A stretch of 64,000 nt of DNA from Clostridiales bacterium (lineage in GTDB: Bacteria > Bacillota > Clostridia > Oscillospirales > Acutalibacteraceae): assembly GCA_019415945.1 (NCBI GenBank), contig DXYF01000017.1, forward strand, positions 38,810-102,809, in the 5' to 3' direction. Numbering within the stretch: the stretch's first letter is position 1; the number at the start of each line of letters is the position of its first letter. Below are positions 52,243-59,590 of the stretch, one piece after another. Position numbers and translations under genes: made by a program. A model generated the notes under the pieces. The model had not been told where the DNA came from. It worked only from the letters and a program-made list of their open reading frames with translations, and made no database searches.

Positions 52243-52392
52243 TTTGAAAAGTTTCGCAGAAAATTAAAGGAAATTTTGAGCATTTGCCTGTAAATATAAT
52301 TCGTTTCTTAACAGAATGAATAAATATTAAATAAGGTTAAAAAATATTTTAAAAGTAAATAATAAAAAATCAGTAATAATTATTATTTTCTA

Positions 52393-52421
52393 TTGACAAA
52401 AGGAAAACTATACAATATAAT
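52393..52421 (+). promoter_or_regulatory. Consensus promoter of the rubredoxin-flavoprotein / rubrerythrin operon
   Basis: TTGACA (52393-52398), 17-base spacer, TATAAT (52416-52421): full consensus. I see no clear PerR-box-like dyad with certainty. Confidence 0.85.
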
Positions 52422-52473
52422 ATTTTATAATAAAAACACAACAAACAACAATTAACAAACACAAGGAGGTCTT

Positions 52474-53082
52474 ATGAACAAGAACGCTCTATACAACATT
52501 GCCTGTGGATTGTTTGTGCTTACGGCAAGCGACGACTCAAAGCAGAACGGATGCATTATAAATACGGTTATGCAGGTTACATCAAGTCCCGTAAAAATCT
52601 CAATTACCGTCAACAAGTCAAATTTTACAACGGATATGATCTTAAAAACGAAACGCTTCAACATCAGCTGTATAGATGAGTCTGCTGACTTTGCGTTGTT
52701 TAAAAATTTTGGCTTTTCAAGCGGCAGAGATACAGATAAATTTGCCTCCTTTAGCGGGTATAAAACTGCCGAAAACGGTATAAACTATGTAACTGAGGGT
52801 ACAAACGCATATTTTTCGGCTAAAGTCACCGATACCGTAGATGTCGGAACTCACTATATTTTTGTTGCCGAGGTCGAAGAGGCGGAAGTTTTGTCCGATA
52901 CACCGAGTGCCACATATTCCTATTATCACAAAAATATTAAGCCGAAGCCGCAGGAAAACAAGTCTGAAAAAACACGCTGGGTCTGCAAAATCTGCGGATA
53001 TATCTACGAGGGAGAAAATCTGCCCGAAGATTTTATTTGCCCCATTTGTAAGCACCCTGCGTCGGATTTTGAAAAAATATAA
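52474..53082 (+). CDS. Flavin-reductase-domain protein fused to rubredoxin (high-molecular-weight rubredoxin type)
   Basis: A 202-residue two-domain redox protein. The N-terminal part (1-150) is a flavin-binding reductase-like domain (NIACGLFVLTASDDSKQNGCIINTVMQVTSSPV). The C-terminal rubredoxin has CKICGYIYEGE and CPICKHPASDFEKI with four Fe-binding cysteines. In anaerobes this type passes electrons from NAD(P)H to flavodiiron protein or rubrerythrin to detoxify O2 or peroxide. AAGGAGG precedes the ATG; rubrerythrin follows 23 bases later, so the two likely work together. Confidence 0.93.
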   Translation: MNKNALYNIACGLFVLTASDDSKQNGCIINTVMQVTSSPVKISITVNKSNFTTDMILKTKRFNISCIDESADFALFKNFGFSSGRDTDKFASFSGYKTAENGINYVTEGTNAYFSAKVTDTVDVGTHYIFVAEVEEAEVLSDTPSATYSYYHKNIKPKPQENKSEKTRWVCKICGYIYEGENLPEDFICPICKHPASDFEKI

Positions 53083-53105
53083 TTAACAGAAAAAGGAGAA
53101 TTATT

Positions 53106-53642
53106 ATGCAGTTAAAAGGTTCAAAAACAGAAAAAAATCTCGAGGCCGCTTTTGCAGGCGAATCAATGGCAAGAAACAAGTATACCTACTATGCGTCAAA
53201 GGCAAAAAAGGACGGATATGTTCAGATTGCCGCTCTGTTTGAGGAAACTGCCGCAAACGAAAAGGAGCACGCAAAAATTTGGTTTAAGCTTTTGCACGAC
53301 GGTATCGCAGGCACCGAGCTTAACCTAAAGGACGCTGCCGCAGGCGAAAACTACGAGTGGACAGATATGTATCCCACCTTTGCCAAAGAGGCAAGAGAAG
53401 AGGGCTTTGACCACATTGCTTCTCTCTTTGAAATGGTTGCAAAAATTGAAAAAGAACACGAGGAACGCTATAAAAAGCTTCTTGCAAATGTCGAGGGCGG
53501 ACTTGTGTTCTCAAAGGACGAGGATGCAATCTGGCAGTGCAGCAACTGCGGACACATTGTTATCGGCAAAAAAGCACCCGATGTTTGTCCCGTTTGTGCT
53601 CATCCTCAGAGCTATTTCCAGATCAAGGCAGAAAACTATTAA
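53106..53642 (+). CDS. rbr: Rubrerythrin
   Basis: A 178-residue non-haem di-iron peroxidase. The ferritin-like helical domain has KTEKNLEAAFAGESMARNKY and EETAANEKEHAKIWF with the iron-binding Glu/His, plus EKEHEERYKKLL; the C-terminal rubredoxin-like part is WQCSNCGHIVIG and CPVCAHPQSYFQ. It reduces hydrogen peroxide using rubredoxin electrons, a key oxygen defence in strict anaerobes. Length is normal. AAAGGAG precedes the ATG. Confidence 0.97.
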   Translation: MQLKGSKTEKNLEAAFAGESMARNKYTYYASKAKKDGYVQIAALFEETAANEKEHAKIWFKLLHDGIAGTELNLKDAAAGENYEWTDMYPTFAKEAREEGFDHIASLFEMVAKIEKEHEERYKKLLANVEGGLVFSKDEDAIWQCSNCGHIVIGKKAPDVCPVCAHPQSYFQIKAENY

Positions 53643-53785
53643 ACGGAGTACCTCCGCTTGTAATTCGAGCAGAAAGCTTTGCTTTTTATCCAAGTTGCAA
53701 ATGCCCGACAGTTATGGGAGGATATTTTTGTTAGCTTGCTTTGAGTATCTCCGCTTGTAATTCGGGCAGAAAGCATTAAAAAGCA
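53641..53785 (-). repeat. Pair of ~33-bp direct repeats in the rubrerythrin 3' region
   Basis: GAGTACCTCCGCTTGTAATT (53647 onward) and GAGTATCTCCGCTTGTAATT (53743 onward) are near-identical, continuing to TTCGAGCAGAAAGC and TTCGGGCAGAAAGC. An inverted pair TGCCCGA / TTCGGGCA spans the middle. On the minus strand the text TCTGCTCGAATT is shared with the dispersed two-hairpin element, so this may be a decayed relative in opposite orientation. I see no coding sequence here. Confidence 0.6.
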
Positions 53786-53796
53786 TTATAAAATGA

Positions 53797-53826
53797 GGGG
53801 TGGATTTTCTGTAATCCACCCCTTTT
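53797..53826. terminator. Bidirectional terminator between rubrerythrin and nth
   Basis: Perfect ten-base-pair stem GGGGTGGATT (53797-53806) / AATCCACCCC (53813-53822) followed by TTTT on the plus strand; it lies between convergent genes. Confidence 0.8.
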
Positions 53827-53876
53827 GGTATATCAAGTTTTATTTTGTATGCAATAAGTTTACTTCTTAAAACTGC

Positions 53877-54503
53877 TCAAATCACCTTTTTGCAAAATTC
53901 GTTCATACAGCAGTTTTCACACTTCGGGCTTCGTGCCGTGCATACCGCTCTGCCGTGAAGCACAAGCCTGTGGCAAAAATCGTTGCTTTCGCTTGGGTCA
54001 ATCAGGTCACGCAGGATAAATTCAATCTTTTTCGCGTCCTTTTCGCCGTGCAGTCCGAGCCTGCGTGTAATGCGTATGCAGTGTGTGTCCACCACAACGG
54101 CAGGCTTTCCGAACACATCTCCCATAACTAAATTTGCGGTCTTTCTGCCGATTCCGGGAAGCTTCGTCAAATCTTCTATATTATCGGGAACCTTGCCGTC
54201 AAATTCGTCACGGAGCATTTTTGCAAGGGCAACTATGTCGTTTGATTTTGTCTTGTAAAGACCGCAGCTTTTTATGTATTCTGCAACCTCGTCAGCTGTT
54301 GCGTTTGCAAAATCGTCAACATTCTTAAATTTTTCAAATAGTGCGGGCGTTACCATATTGACCCTTGCGTCGGTGCATTGAGCTGCAAGACGGGTTGCAA
54401 TCAAAAGCTGCAGGGGGTCTTTATATTCAAGAGAGCAAATTGCGTCGGGATATTCTTTTTTCAGAGCTTGAACGGCGTTTGCCGCTATTTGTTTTTTTGT
54501 CAA
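53877..54503 (-). CDS. nth: Endonuclease III
   Basis: A 208-residue base-excision DNA glycosylase/AP lyase for oxidised pyrimidines. The helix-hairpin-helix is LPGIGRKTANLVMGDVF, with the catalytic lysine in GRKTAN and the catalytic Asp in VVDTHCIR; the [4Fe-4S] cysteines follow the C-x6-C-x2-C-x5-C pattern in CTARSPKCENCCMNEFC. Length is typical. It diverges from the following HAD gene. Confidence 0.97.
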   Translation of the reverse strand: MTKKQIAANAVQALKKEYPDAICSLEYKDPLQLLIATRLAAQCTDARVNMVTPALFEKFKNVDDFANATADEVAEYIKSCGLYKTKSNDIVALAKMLRDEFDGKVPDNIEDLTKLPGIGRKTANLVMGDVFGKPAVVVDTHCIRITRRLGLHGEKDAKKIEFILRDLIDPSESNDFCHRLVLHGRAVCTARSPKCENCCMNEFCKKVI

Positions 54504-54550
54504 AATAAATCACCTCGTTGCATAATTATTGTATCATAAGAATTGCAGTA

Positions 54551-54579
54551 TTGCAATTATAGTCAGATATTGCTATAAT
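54551..54579 (+). promoter_or_regulatory. Promoter of the HAD hydrolase gene
   Basis: TTGCAA (54551-54556), 17-base spacer, TATAAT (54574-54579), 40 bases upstream of the start. Confidence 0.7.
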
Positions 54580-54618
54580 GTAAAAAAATACGGCTTATGC
54601 CATACGGACGGCGATTTT

Positions 54619-55347
54619 ATGTATAAAAATTATATTTTTGACCTTTACGGAACTCTCATTGATATTAACACGGATGAGTGGTGTGATGACTTGTGGAAGA
54701 AGATGGCGATTTTATACGGCTACAAGGGAGCAAAATACACCTATAAGGAGCTTAACAGCGAGTATGACAGACTTGTTGAGCTTGAAAAAAAGGCGGTAAA
54801 AAAGAAATTCCCCCACTACACAGTGATTGACATTAAAATAGAAAAAGTTTTCAGGAAGCTCTTTACTCAAAAGGGCGTCAGAGTGACAAAAGCACAGGTT
54901 GCGTTTGTCGCCGAAGCATTCCGCTGTTATTCAACAAAGTACATAAAGCTCTACGACGGTGTTATTGACCTGCTCGACACACTCAAGGCAAAGGGCAAAA
55001 AGATTTATCTTTTGTCAAACGCACAGCGTTACTTTACCGAAAATGAGCTGAATATGCTCGGACTTACACCTTATTTTGACGGAATCTGCATAAGCTCCGA
55101 CGAGGAGTGCTCAAAACCCGACACAAATTACTTCAAAATACTTTTTGACCGCTACGGTCTTGAAAAAAGCGAGTCAATTATGATAGGAAACGATTATATT
55201 ACAGATATCGGCGGTGCGGCTGATTTCGGAGTTGACAGCCTTTATATTCACCAGAGCATCTCTCCCGAAATCAAAGGAGAGCTTCGCAGTACATATTCCG
55301 TTATGGACGGCGATGTTTACCAAATCAAAAAATTGACGGTAAAATAA
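54619..55347 (+). CDS. HAD-superfamily hydrolase
   Basis: A 242-residue HAD phosphatase of subfamily IA. YIFDLYGTLIDINTDEW gives motif I (DxYGT with Tyr instead of Asp at the third position, as in dehalogenase-like members); motif II is in YLLSNAQR, the lysine in CSKPDTNYF and motif IV in MIGNDYITDIGGA. The ATG at 54619 lies downstream of the promoter. Substrate unknown. Its last two codons and stop lie inside one of the two 68-bp direct repeats. Confidence 0.9.
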   Translation: MYKNYIFDLYGTLIDINTDEWCDDLWKKMAILYGYKGAKYTYKELNSEYDRLVELEKKAVKKKFPHYTVIDIKIEKVFRKLFTQKGVRVTKAQVAFVAEAFRCYSTKYIKLYDGVIDLLDTLKAKGKKIYLLSNAQRYFTENELNMLGLTPYFDGICISSDEECSKPDTNYFKILFDRYGLEKSESIMIGNDYITDIGGAADFGVDSLYIHQSISPEIKGELRSTYSVMDGDVYQIKKLTVK

Positions 55348-55405
55348 TACACGCATACATCTCACCTTGCAAAGCATAATAAAATCAAGCGAGGTGAGAG
55401 CGTGA
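55338..55405 (+). repeat. 68-bp direct repeat, left copy
   Basis: GGTAAAATAATACACGCATA... through GAGGTGAGAGCGTGA. It differs from the right copy (57190-57257) at two positions. It includes the HAD stop codon and an internal ten-base-pair hairpin CTCACCTTGC / GCGAGGTGAG (one G-T pair). Here the GTG reached by the ribosome site leads only into a truncated frame. Confidence 0.92.
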
Positions 55406-55480
55406 TAATGCCTTAAACAGCTGATGTCTGCTGTTTATAACGCCGATATAGTGAATATTTAAGTGTTTTTTCACTTACAC

Positions 55481-56245
55481 TCAGTACCATTGCAGGTATT
55501 TAACAAAAACCAAATTATCATTATATTTCATATCATAGCTTTGCAAATAAAGTTCATCTGTGTTTTCAGACAGCTCAAGACACAGTTGATGATTTTCCAA
55601 ACTATCGAAGGACAAAGCAGAAACATTCAAACTTCCGCATTGTTTGAGATATTTATTTTCCAATATTTGTCTGACAAAGTCTTTGTATATGTTATCGTGA
55701 GTATTGTACTGCAAATTTTCAAATTTATAAAATGAAGTGCAGGTTATGTCATTTATTATACGGTTATTATACAGCAGATTAAATGTACTGTTGTTTTTAA
55801 GCAGACGCTTAACTGTTTGAATCCCTTTAGGGGAAAGTCCTGTAACCTGTAAAGCCTGAATATGTTTATAAATTGCGTTATTTTTAAATATGGGATAATT
55901 TTCATCTAAAACAACGCTTTCAAATAATAAACAGATTTTATTCATATCTTCTTCATTCATATTTAATGCATTGCACACTAAATTAGAAGTTAAAGGAATA
56001 TTAAAGTTTGTTAAATAAAAATACATATTGCAAAGCTGAAGTTGCAGATAAATATTATCTTTAATAATTTTAAAGCGATCGAACGATTCAATATCATCAA
56101 CCCCCGTATCGTTAAAAAACTCAAAGGAACCATCCTTTAGAATTTTATATTTTAGATTACGGGGGTTAATTTTGCTTGCTTCGACTGTAGATTCATTGTC
56201 CCATGTTCTCTTTTTAATTTCAGAAAAATCTATTTTTTTAAACAC
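55481..56245 (-). CDS. Protein of unknown function in the repeat-bounded cassette
   Basis: A 254-residue protein (259 if the ATG at 56260 is used). GTG 56245 is preferred because AGGAG stands six bases before it, whereas the ATG is only five bases past the preceding stop and has no such site. The chain is rich in Asn, Lys, Ile and Leu with a patchy mix of helices and strands (NLKYKILKDGSFEFFNDTG, LSPKGIQTVKRLLKNN) and has no transmembrane helix or motif I recognise. It is co-transcribed with the secreted protein gene upstream. AT-rich base use stands out from nth and ddl on either side. Confidence 0.7.
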   Translation of the reverse strand: MFKKIDFSEIKKRTWDNESTVEASKINPRNLKYKILKDGSFEFFNDTGVDDIESFDRFKIIKDNIYLQLQLCNMYFYLTNFNIPLTSNLVCNALNMNEEDMNKICLLFESVVLDENYPIFKNNAIYKHIQALQVTGLSPKGIQTVKRLLKNNSTFNLLYNNRIINDITCTSFYKFENLQYNTHDNIYKDFVRQILENKYLKQCGSLNVSALSFDSLENHQLCLELSENTDELYLQSYDMKYNDNLVFVKYLQWY

Positions 56246-56265
56246 ATTGCTCTCCTGCATTTATA

Positions 56266-56817
56266 CTATTTAGTAACAATACTATATCCGCTTCCAAAGT
56301 AATAGTTTCGTGTTATTGTTCTTAAATTTACTCCGGTATATCCTACTTTGTAAGTAGTTTTAGCAAAGGGGACAGTAAAAGAGCTGGTTGCTTCGCTTGC
56401 TCTGCCTTCGGTACCGTCTAAATATGGACAATGAATAAAAGATGAACAGTAGGTTTTAGGTGAAAGTGCACTGGTATTTTTACAGTAAATTGAACCAGAA
56501 ACATTTTTTAATTGACTTGCAACAGCTGTCCAGCTGAGTATTGCTTGGCTGCTTCCGACTTTTGTTAAATACACACTGAATGTTGCTTCAATGGATGATG
56601 CTGATATAGACGATGCGATTTCATCTGCTTTAACAATATTAATATCTCCGTTGTTTGTATAATATGCAATTAAATCAACGCCTTTTTGCAGTTCCTCTGA
56701 ACTTACTTCAACTTCAAATGAAATGTTATCCATAGTTTCCGCAGAATATGTAATTGAAAAATTAAATATCAATAGAATTGATAAAAATATTGTTGTAAAA
56801 ATTTTTGCTGTTTTCAT
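56266..56817 (-). CDS. Secreted protein of unknown function in the repeat-bounded cassette
   Basis: A 183-residue exported protein. The signal peptide MKTAKIFTTIFLSILLIFNF ends near ITYSAETMD. The mature part has beta-rich text, SVYLTKVGSSQAILSWTAVA, three cysteines within KNVSGSIYCKN...TYCSSFIHCPY, and closing aromatic strands YKVGYTGVNLRTITRNYYFG. AAGGAGA is right before the ATG. No known domain is recognised; a surface or extracellular role is inferred. The unknown cytoplasmic gene follows directly. Confidence 0.75.
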   Translation of the reverse strand: MKTAKIFTTIFLSILLIFNFSITYSAETMDNISFEVEVSSEELQKGVDLIAYYTNNGDINIVKADEIASSISASSIEATFSVYLTKVGSSQAILSWTAVASQLKNVSGSIYCKNTSALSPKTYCSSFIHCPYLDGTEGRASEATSSFTVPFAKTTYKVGYTGVNLRTITRNYYFGSGYSIVTK

Positions 56818-56893
56818 TATATAATCTCCTTAATTTGTTATTGCAATTTAAGATTTGTTTTTGCTTTAATAAATTTAAAATTTTAGTATAGTT

Positions 56894-56953
56894 TTAAAAT
56901 TGTACAGCTTTACATTGTTTTATCAACTTTGTGAATGTTATTAAATTTCTCAT
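56894..56953 (-). CDS. Putative 19-residue peptide ORF before the secreted gene
   Basis: ATG at 56953 follows a very strong ribosome site GAGGAGG at nine bases, and the frame reads MRNLITFTKLIKQCKAVQF then TAA at 56894. It lies between a good minus-strand promoter (57034-57006) and the secreted gene at 56817. The peptide is short, basic and amphipathic with one cysteine. It could be a leader peptide, a signalling peptide precursor or a toxin-like peptide; it could also be a chance frame. The rest of the 56818-57189 gap is AT-rich. Confidence 0.4.
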   Translation of the reverse strand: MRNLITFTKLIKQCKAVQF

Positions 56954-57005
56954 AATATCATTCCTCCTCTCTAATAAAATATTGTGTAATTTATTGTGTA
57001 ATTGC

Positions 57006-57034
57006 ATTATACCATTTATTGACAAAAAACTCAA
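57006..57034 (-). promoter_or_regulatory. Minus-strand promoter of the cassette
   Basis: Minus strand TTGAGT (57034-57029), 17-base spacer, TATAAT (57011-57006). It overlaps a plus-strand TTGACA (57019-57024) with a TATAAA 16 bases further (57041-57046), which could drive the small gene at 57254. Confidence 0.65.
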
Positions 57035-57189
57035 CGACATTATAAAAATAAAGTGCATAAATTTAAGGTAGAGTTTTTGTTAAGTTTTACTGAGCTTTTA
57101 TGGAATTTGTGTAATGACTAAAGACAATATGTATTCTACTATAATATTTAGTTTCAGTGAGTAATTAAAACAAATAAAATTGTAAAAAT

Positions 57190-57257
57190 GGTAAAATAAT
57201 ACAGGCATTCATCTCACCTTGCAAAGCATAATAAAATCAAGCGAGGTGAGAGCGTGA
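57190..57257 (+). repeat. 68-bp direct repeat, right copy
   Basis: Same 68 bases as 55338-55405 with two differences. Its end holds the ribosome site AGGTGAG and GTG start of the 67-residue gene. The hairpin CTCACCTTGC / GCGAGGTGAG (57213-57222 and 57241-57250) hides that ribosome site. Confidence 0.92.
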
Positions 57258-57457
57258 GAAAGCAAAATTACAAAAGAAACACAGAAAAACTCAACCAAAT
57301 TCACGACGACAGCTTAAATACCTTTTCCGCACAGGACTGCACGGGACTTATCCCGTCTGCCGTCAAAAACGAGGGAGAAATTGAATCCTACGAGGAAATT
57401 TACCCCTACCGTGCGTCAAACGATACTGTTAACCCACAACAAAATAAAGAACGGTAA
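57254..57457 (+). CDS. Small conserved-looking protein of unknown function
   Basis: A 67-residue hydrophilic protein beginning at GTG, four bases after GAGGTGAG. The text QDCTGLIPSAVKNEGEIESYEEIYPY is the kind of DCTGLIP...ESYEEIY motif seen in short uncharacterised Clostridia proteins; I am only moderately sure of this memory. No membrane helix or catalytic motif. Its ribosome site lies in a ten-base-pair hairpin, which suggests translation control or a poorly translated gene. An intrinsic terminator follows immediately. Confidence 0.6.
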   Translation: MRKQNYKRNTEKLNQIHDDSLNTFSAQDCTGLIPSAVKNEGEIESYEEIYPYRASNDTVNPQQNKER

Positions 57458-57460
57458 AAT

Positions 57461-57500
57461 GTCGGAACACTGCCCGAAAGGCTTTGTTCCGATTTTTTAC
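57461..57500 (+). terminator. Terminator after the 67-residue gene
   Basis: TCGGAACA (57462-57469) pairs with TGTTCCGA (57485-57492), loop of 15 bases, then TTTTTT. Repeat copy E begins at the end of this run. Confidence 0.8.
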
Positions 57501-57595
57501 TTTATAGGTAACTGCTCGAAAACGGTCGGGCAAAGAAGGTTTGATAATATTAACCTGTCTGCTTGACTTGCGTGTCGAGGCACTCGACTTTTTGC
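57499..57595 (+). repeat. Dispersed two-hairpin element, copy E
   Basis: Begins ACTTTATAGGTAACTGCTCG at the terminator U-tract, with AAAACGGTCGGGCAAAGAAGG, the GATAATATTAACC stem, CTGTCTGCTTG and the perfect closing hairpin GTCGAG-GCA-CTCGAC with TTTTT. The rest of the gap to 57729 is AT-rich; no gene. Confidence 0.88.
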
Positions 57596-57729
57596 GTGGT
57601 TTTATATTTATCCGATAATTTTAATTTGTATCGGTAACCGATCGACAGATTATAAAACACTTGAAATATAAAACGATAACTATTATAATATAAATTAATT
57701 GTAAATTATAATTTCAGGGTGGTAATATT

Positions 57730-58074
57730 ATGCCGTTTATTAATGTAAAAACAAATGTATCGCTCGATGAAAACACGAAAAACACCATAAAAAGCCGTGC
57801 TTCAAAGGCGATTTCGATAATTCCCGGCAAGAGCGAAGCGTACCTGATGTGTGCCGTTGAAGACGGCGTTTCAATGATGTTTCAGGGGGACGCTGACAAA
57901 AATATCGCTTTTGTCGAGATCAAAATTTTGGGAAGCTCTTCAAAGGAAAACTACGGAAGACTTACCGCAGAAATATGCACTATACTCAGCGAAGAAGCAG
58001 GCGTTGACGGAAAAAACTGCTATGTAAAATTTGAAGAAGTTAAGTACTGGGGCATGGACGGCTTTATGTTCTGA
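57730..58074 (+). CDS. MIF/tautomerase-like protein
   Basis: A 114-residue protein of the macrophage-migration-inhibitory-factor tautomerase family. After Met, Pro2 is the usual catalytic proline (MPFINVKTNV); IIPGKSEAYLMCAVEDGVSMMF, AFVEIKILGSSSKENYGRLTAEIC and a C-terminal strand complete the fold. Bacterial MIF-like proteins tautomerise phenylpyruvate or similar compounds; the natural substrate is not known. GGTGG is before the ATG. YjbQ starts 17 bases after its stop. Confidence 0.87.
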   Translation: MPFINVKTNVSLDENTKNTIKSRASKAISIIPGKSEAYLMCAVEDGVSMMFQGDADKNIAFVEIKILGSSSKENYGRLTAEICTILSEEAGVDGKNCYVKFEEVKYWGMDGFMF

Positions 58075-58090
58075 CAGACAGGAGAATTTT

Positions 58091-58507
58091 ATGAAAAGCT
58101 ATCGCAAGGAGCTGTGGTTTAATGTTCCGCAGCGAAGAAAAATAATACGCATTACAGAAGATGTACAAAAAGCCATTGATGAAAGCTCGGTAAAAGAGGG
58201 CTTGGTGCTTGTCAATGCAATGAATATAACCGCATCCGTTTTCATAAACGACGACGAAAGCGGACTGCACAGCGACTACGAACGCTGGCTTGAAAAGCTT
58301 GCCCCCGAAAAGCCGTATGATATGTACGCTCACAACGGCTTTGAGGATAATGCGGACGCACACCTCAAGCGTACCGTTATGGGCAGGGAGGTTGTCTGTG
58401 CAATCACGGGCGGCAGACTTGATTTCGGCACTTGGGAACAGATTTTTTACTATGAGCTTGACGGCAAACGCCGCAAGCATGTGCTTATTAAGATAATCGG
58501 AGAATAA
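58091..58507 (+). CDS. yjbQ: YjbQ/UPF0047 family protein
   Basis: A 138-residue UPF0047 protein. LWFNVPQRRKIIRITEDVQKAIDES, NAMNITASVFINDDESGLHSDYERWLEKLAP, the metal-ligand HNGFEDNADAHLKR and GGRLDFGTWEQIFYYELDG are conserved; the family has weak thiamine-phosphate synthase activity in some members. The ATG at 58091 follows GGAG; the longer reading from 58031 lacks a good start. It lies ahead of ddl in an apparent operon. Confidence 0.9.
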   Translation: MKSYRKELWFNVPQRRKIIRITEDVQKAIDESSVKEGLVLVNAMNITASVFINDDESGLHSDYERWLEKLAPEKPYDMYAHNGFEDNADAHLKRTVMGREVVCAITGGRLDFGTWEQIFYYELDGKRRKHVLIKIIGE

Positions 58508-58523
58508 TTTTAGGAGCATTATT

Positions 58524-59567
58524 ATGAGAATTGTTGTACTTGCAGGCGGACTCAGCACCGAAAGAGATGTTTCAATTTCATCGGGAATCCTTGTTGCCGC
58601 GGCACTTCGTCAAAAAGGCCACGAGGTTGTGCTTTTAGATGTGTTTACGGGATACGAGCAAAATATCTGCGATATAGACGCACTTTTTAAACAGAATTAC
58701 AGCTTTGCCGAAAAGGCAAGCGTCGGCAAGACGGTTTCCGATATAAGCGAGATAAAGGAAAACCGACTTGATAAATCCGACCGATTTATCGGTGCCAATG
58801 TAATCGAGATATGCAGTGAAGCGGACATAACTTTCCTTGCACTTCACGGCGGCGAGGGCGAAAACGGTCAGCTTCAGGCGGCTTTTGATTTGCTCGGCAT
58901 AAAATACACAGGCACGGGATATCTCGGTTCTGCTCTTGCAATGAACAAGGGTCTTACAAAGAGTGTTTTTGTTCAGAACAAGATAAATACCCCGTCGGGC
59001 GGCATTTATAAAAGCATTGCCGATGCCGAAAGCTGGAGTGTTTTTCCCTGCGTTGTAAAGCCGTGTTCGGGCGGTTCAAGCGTGGGAATTGCCAAGGCAG
59101 AGAATAAGGAAGAATTTGACGCCGCCGTAAAGCACGCTTTTAAATACGAAAACGAGGTTGTCGTTGAGCAGTTTGTAAAAGGCAGGGAGTTTTCCGTCGG
59201 TATTTTGGGAGGCAAGGCTCTCGCTCCGATTGAGATTATTCCGAAATCGGGATTTTATGATTACGAGTCAAAATATCAGGCAGGTGCAACGGTTGAAATT
59301 TGCCCTGCGGATATTGATGAAAAAACCGACGAGCTGCTTCGTTCCTCTGCGACGGCGGCGTATAACGCACTTCATCTCGAAAGCTATGCGAGAATTGATT
59401 TTCTGCTTGATGAAAACGGAGAGGCATACTGCCTTGAGGCAAATACTCTCCCCGGCATGACTCCGACAAGCCTTTTGCCGCAGGAGGCGGCTGTTGACGG
59501 ACTTGATTATGCCGACCTGTGCGAAAAAATAATCGAAATTTCACTCAAAAAATATGAAAATCAGTAA
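58524..59567 (+). CDS. ddl: D-alanine-D-alanine ligase
   Basis: A 347-residue ATP-grasp ligase that makes D-Ala-D-Ala for peptidoglycan. The start motif RIVVLAGGLSTERDVSISSG, the FLALHGGEGENGQLQAAF region, KPCSGGSSVGIAKAEN and EANTLPGMTPTSLLPQEA are typical. The lactate-versus-alanine choice residue cannot be judged by eye. murF follows 24 bases later, giving a D-Ala-D-Ala / MurF pair. Confidence 0.96.
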   Translation: MRIVVLAGGLSTERDVSISSGILVAAALRQKGHEVVLLDVFTGYEQNICDIDALFKQNYSFAEKASVGKTVSDISEIKENRLDKSDRFIGANVIEICSEADITFLALHGGEGENGQLQAAFDLLGIKYTGTGYLGSALAMNKGLTKSVFVQNKINTPSGGIYKSIADAESWSVFPCVVKPCSGGSSVGIAKAENKEEFDAAVKHAFKYENEVVVEQFVKGREFSVGILGGKALAPIEIIPKSGFYDYESKYQAGATVEICPADIDEKTDELLRSSATAAYNALHLESYARIDFLLDENGEAYCLEANTLPGMTPTSLLPQEAAVDGLDYADLCEKIIEISLKKYENQ

Positions 59568-59590
59568 ACGCCTGTAACACGGGGTGAATT

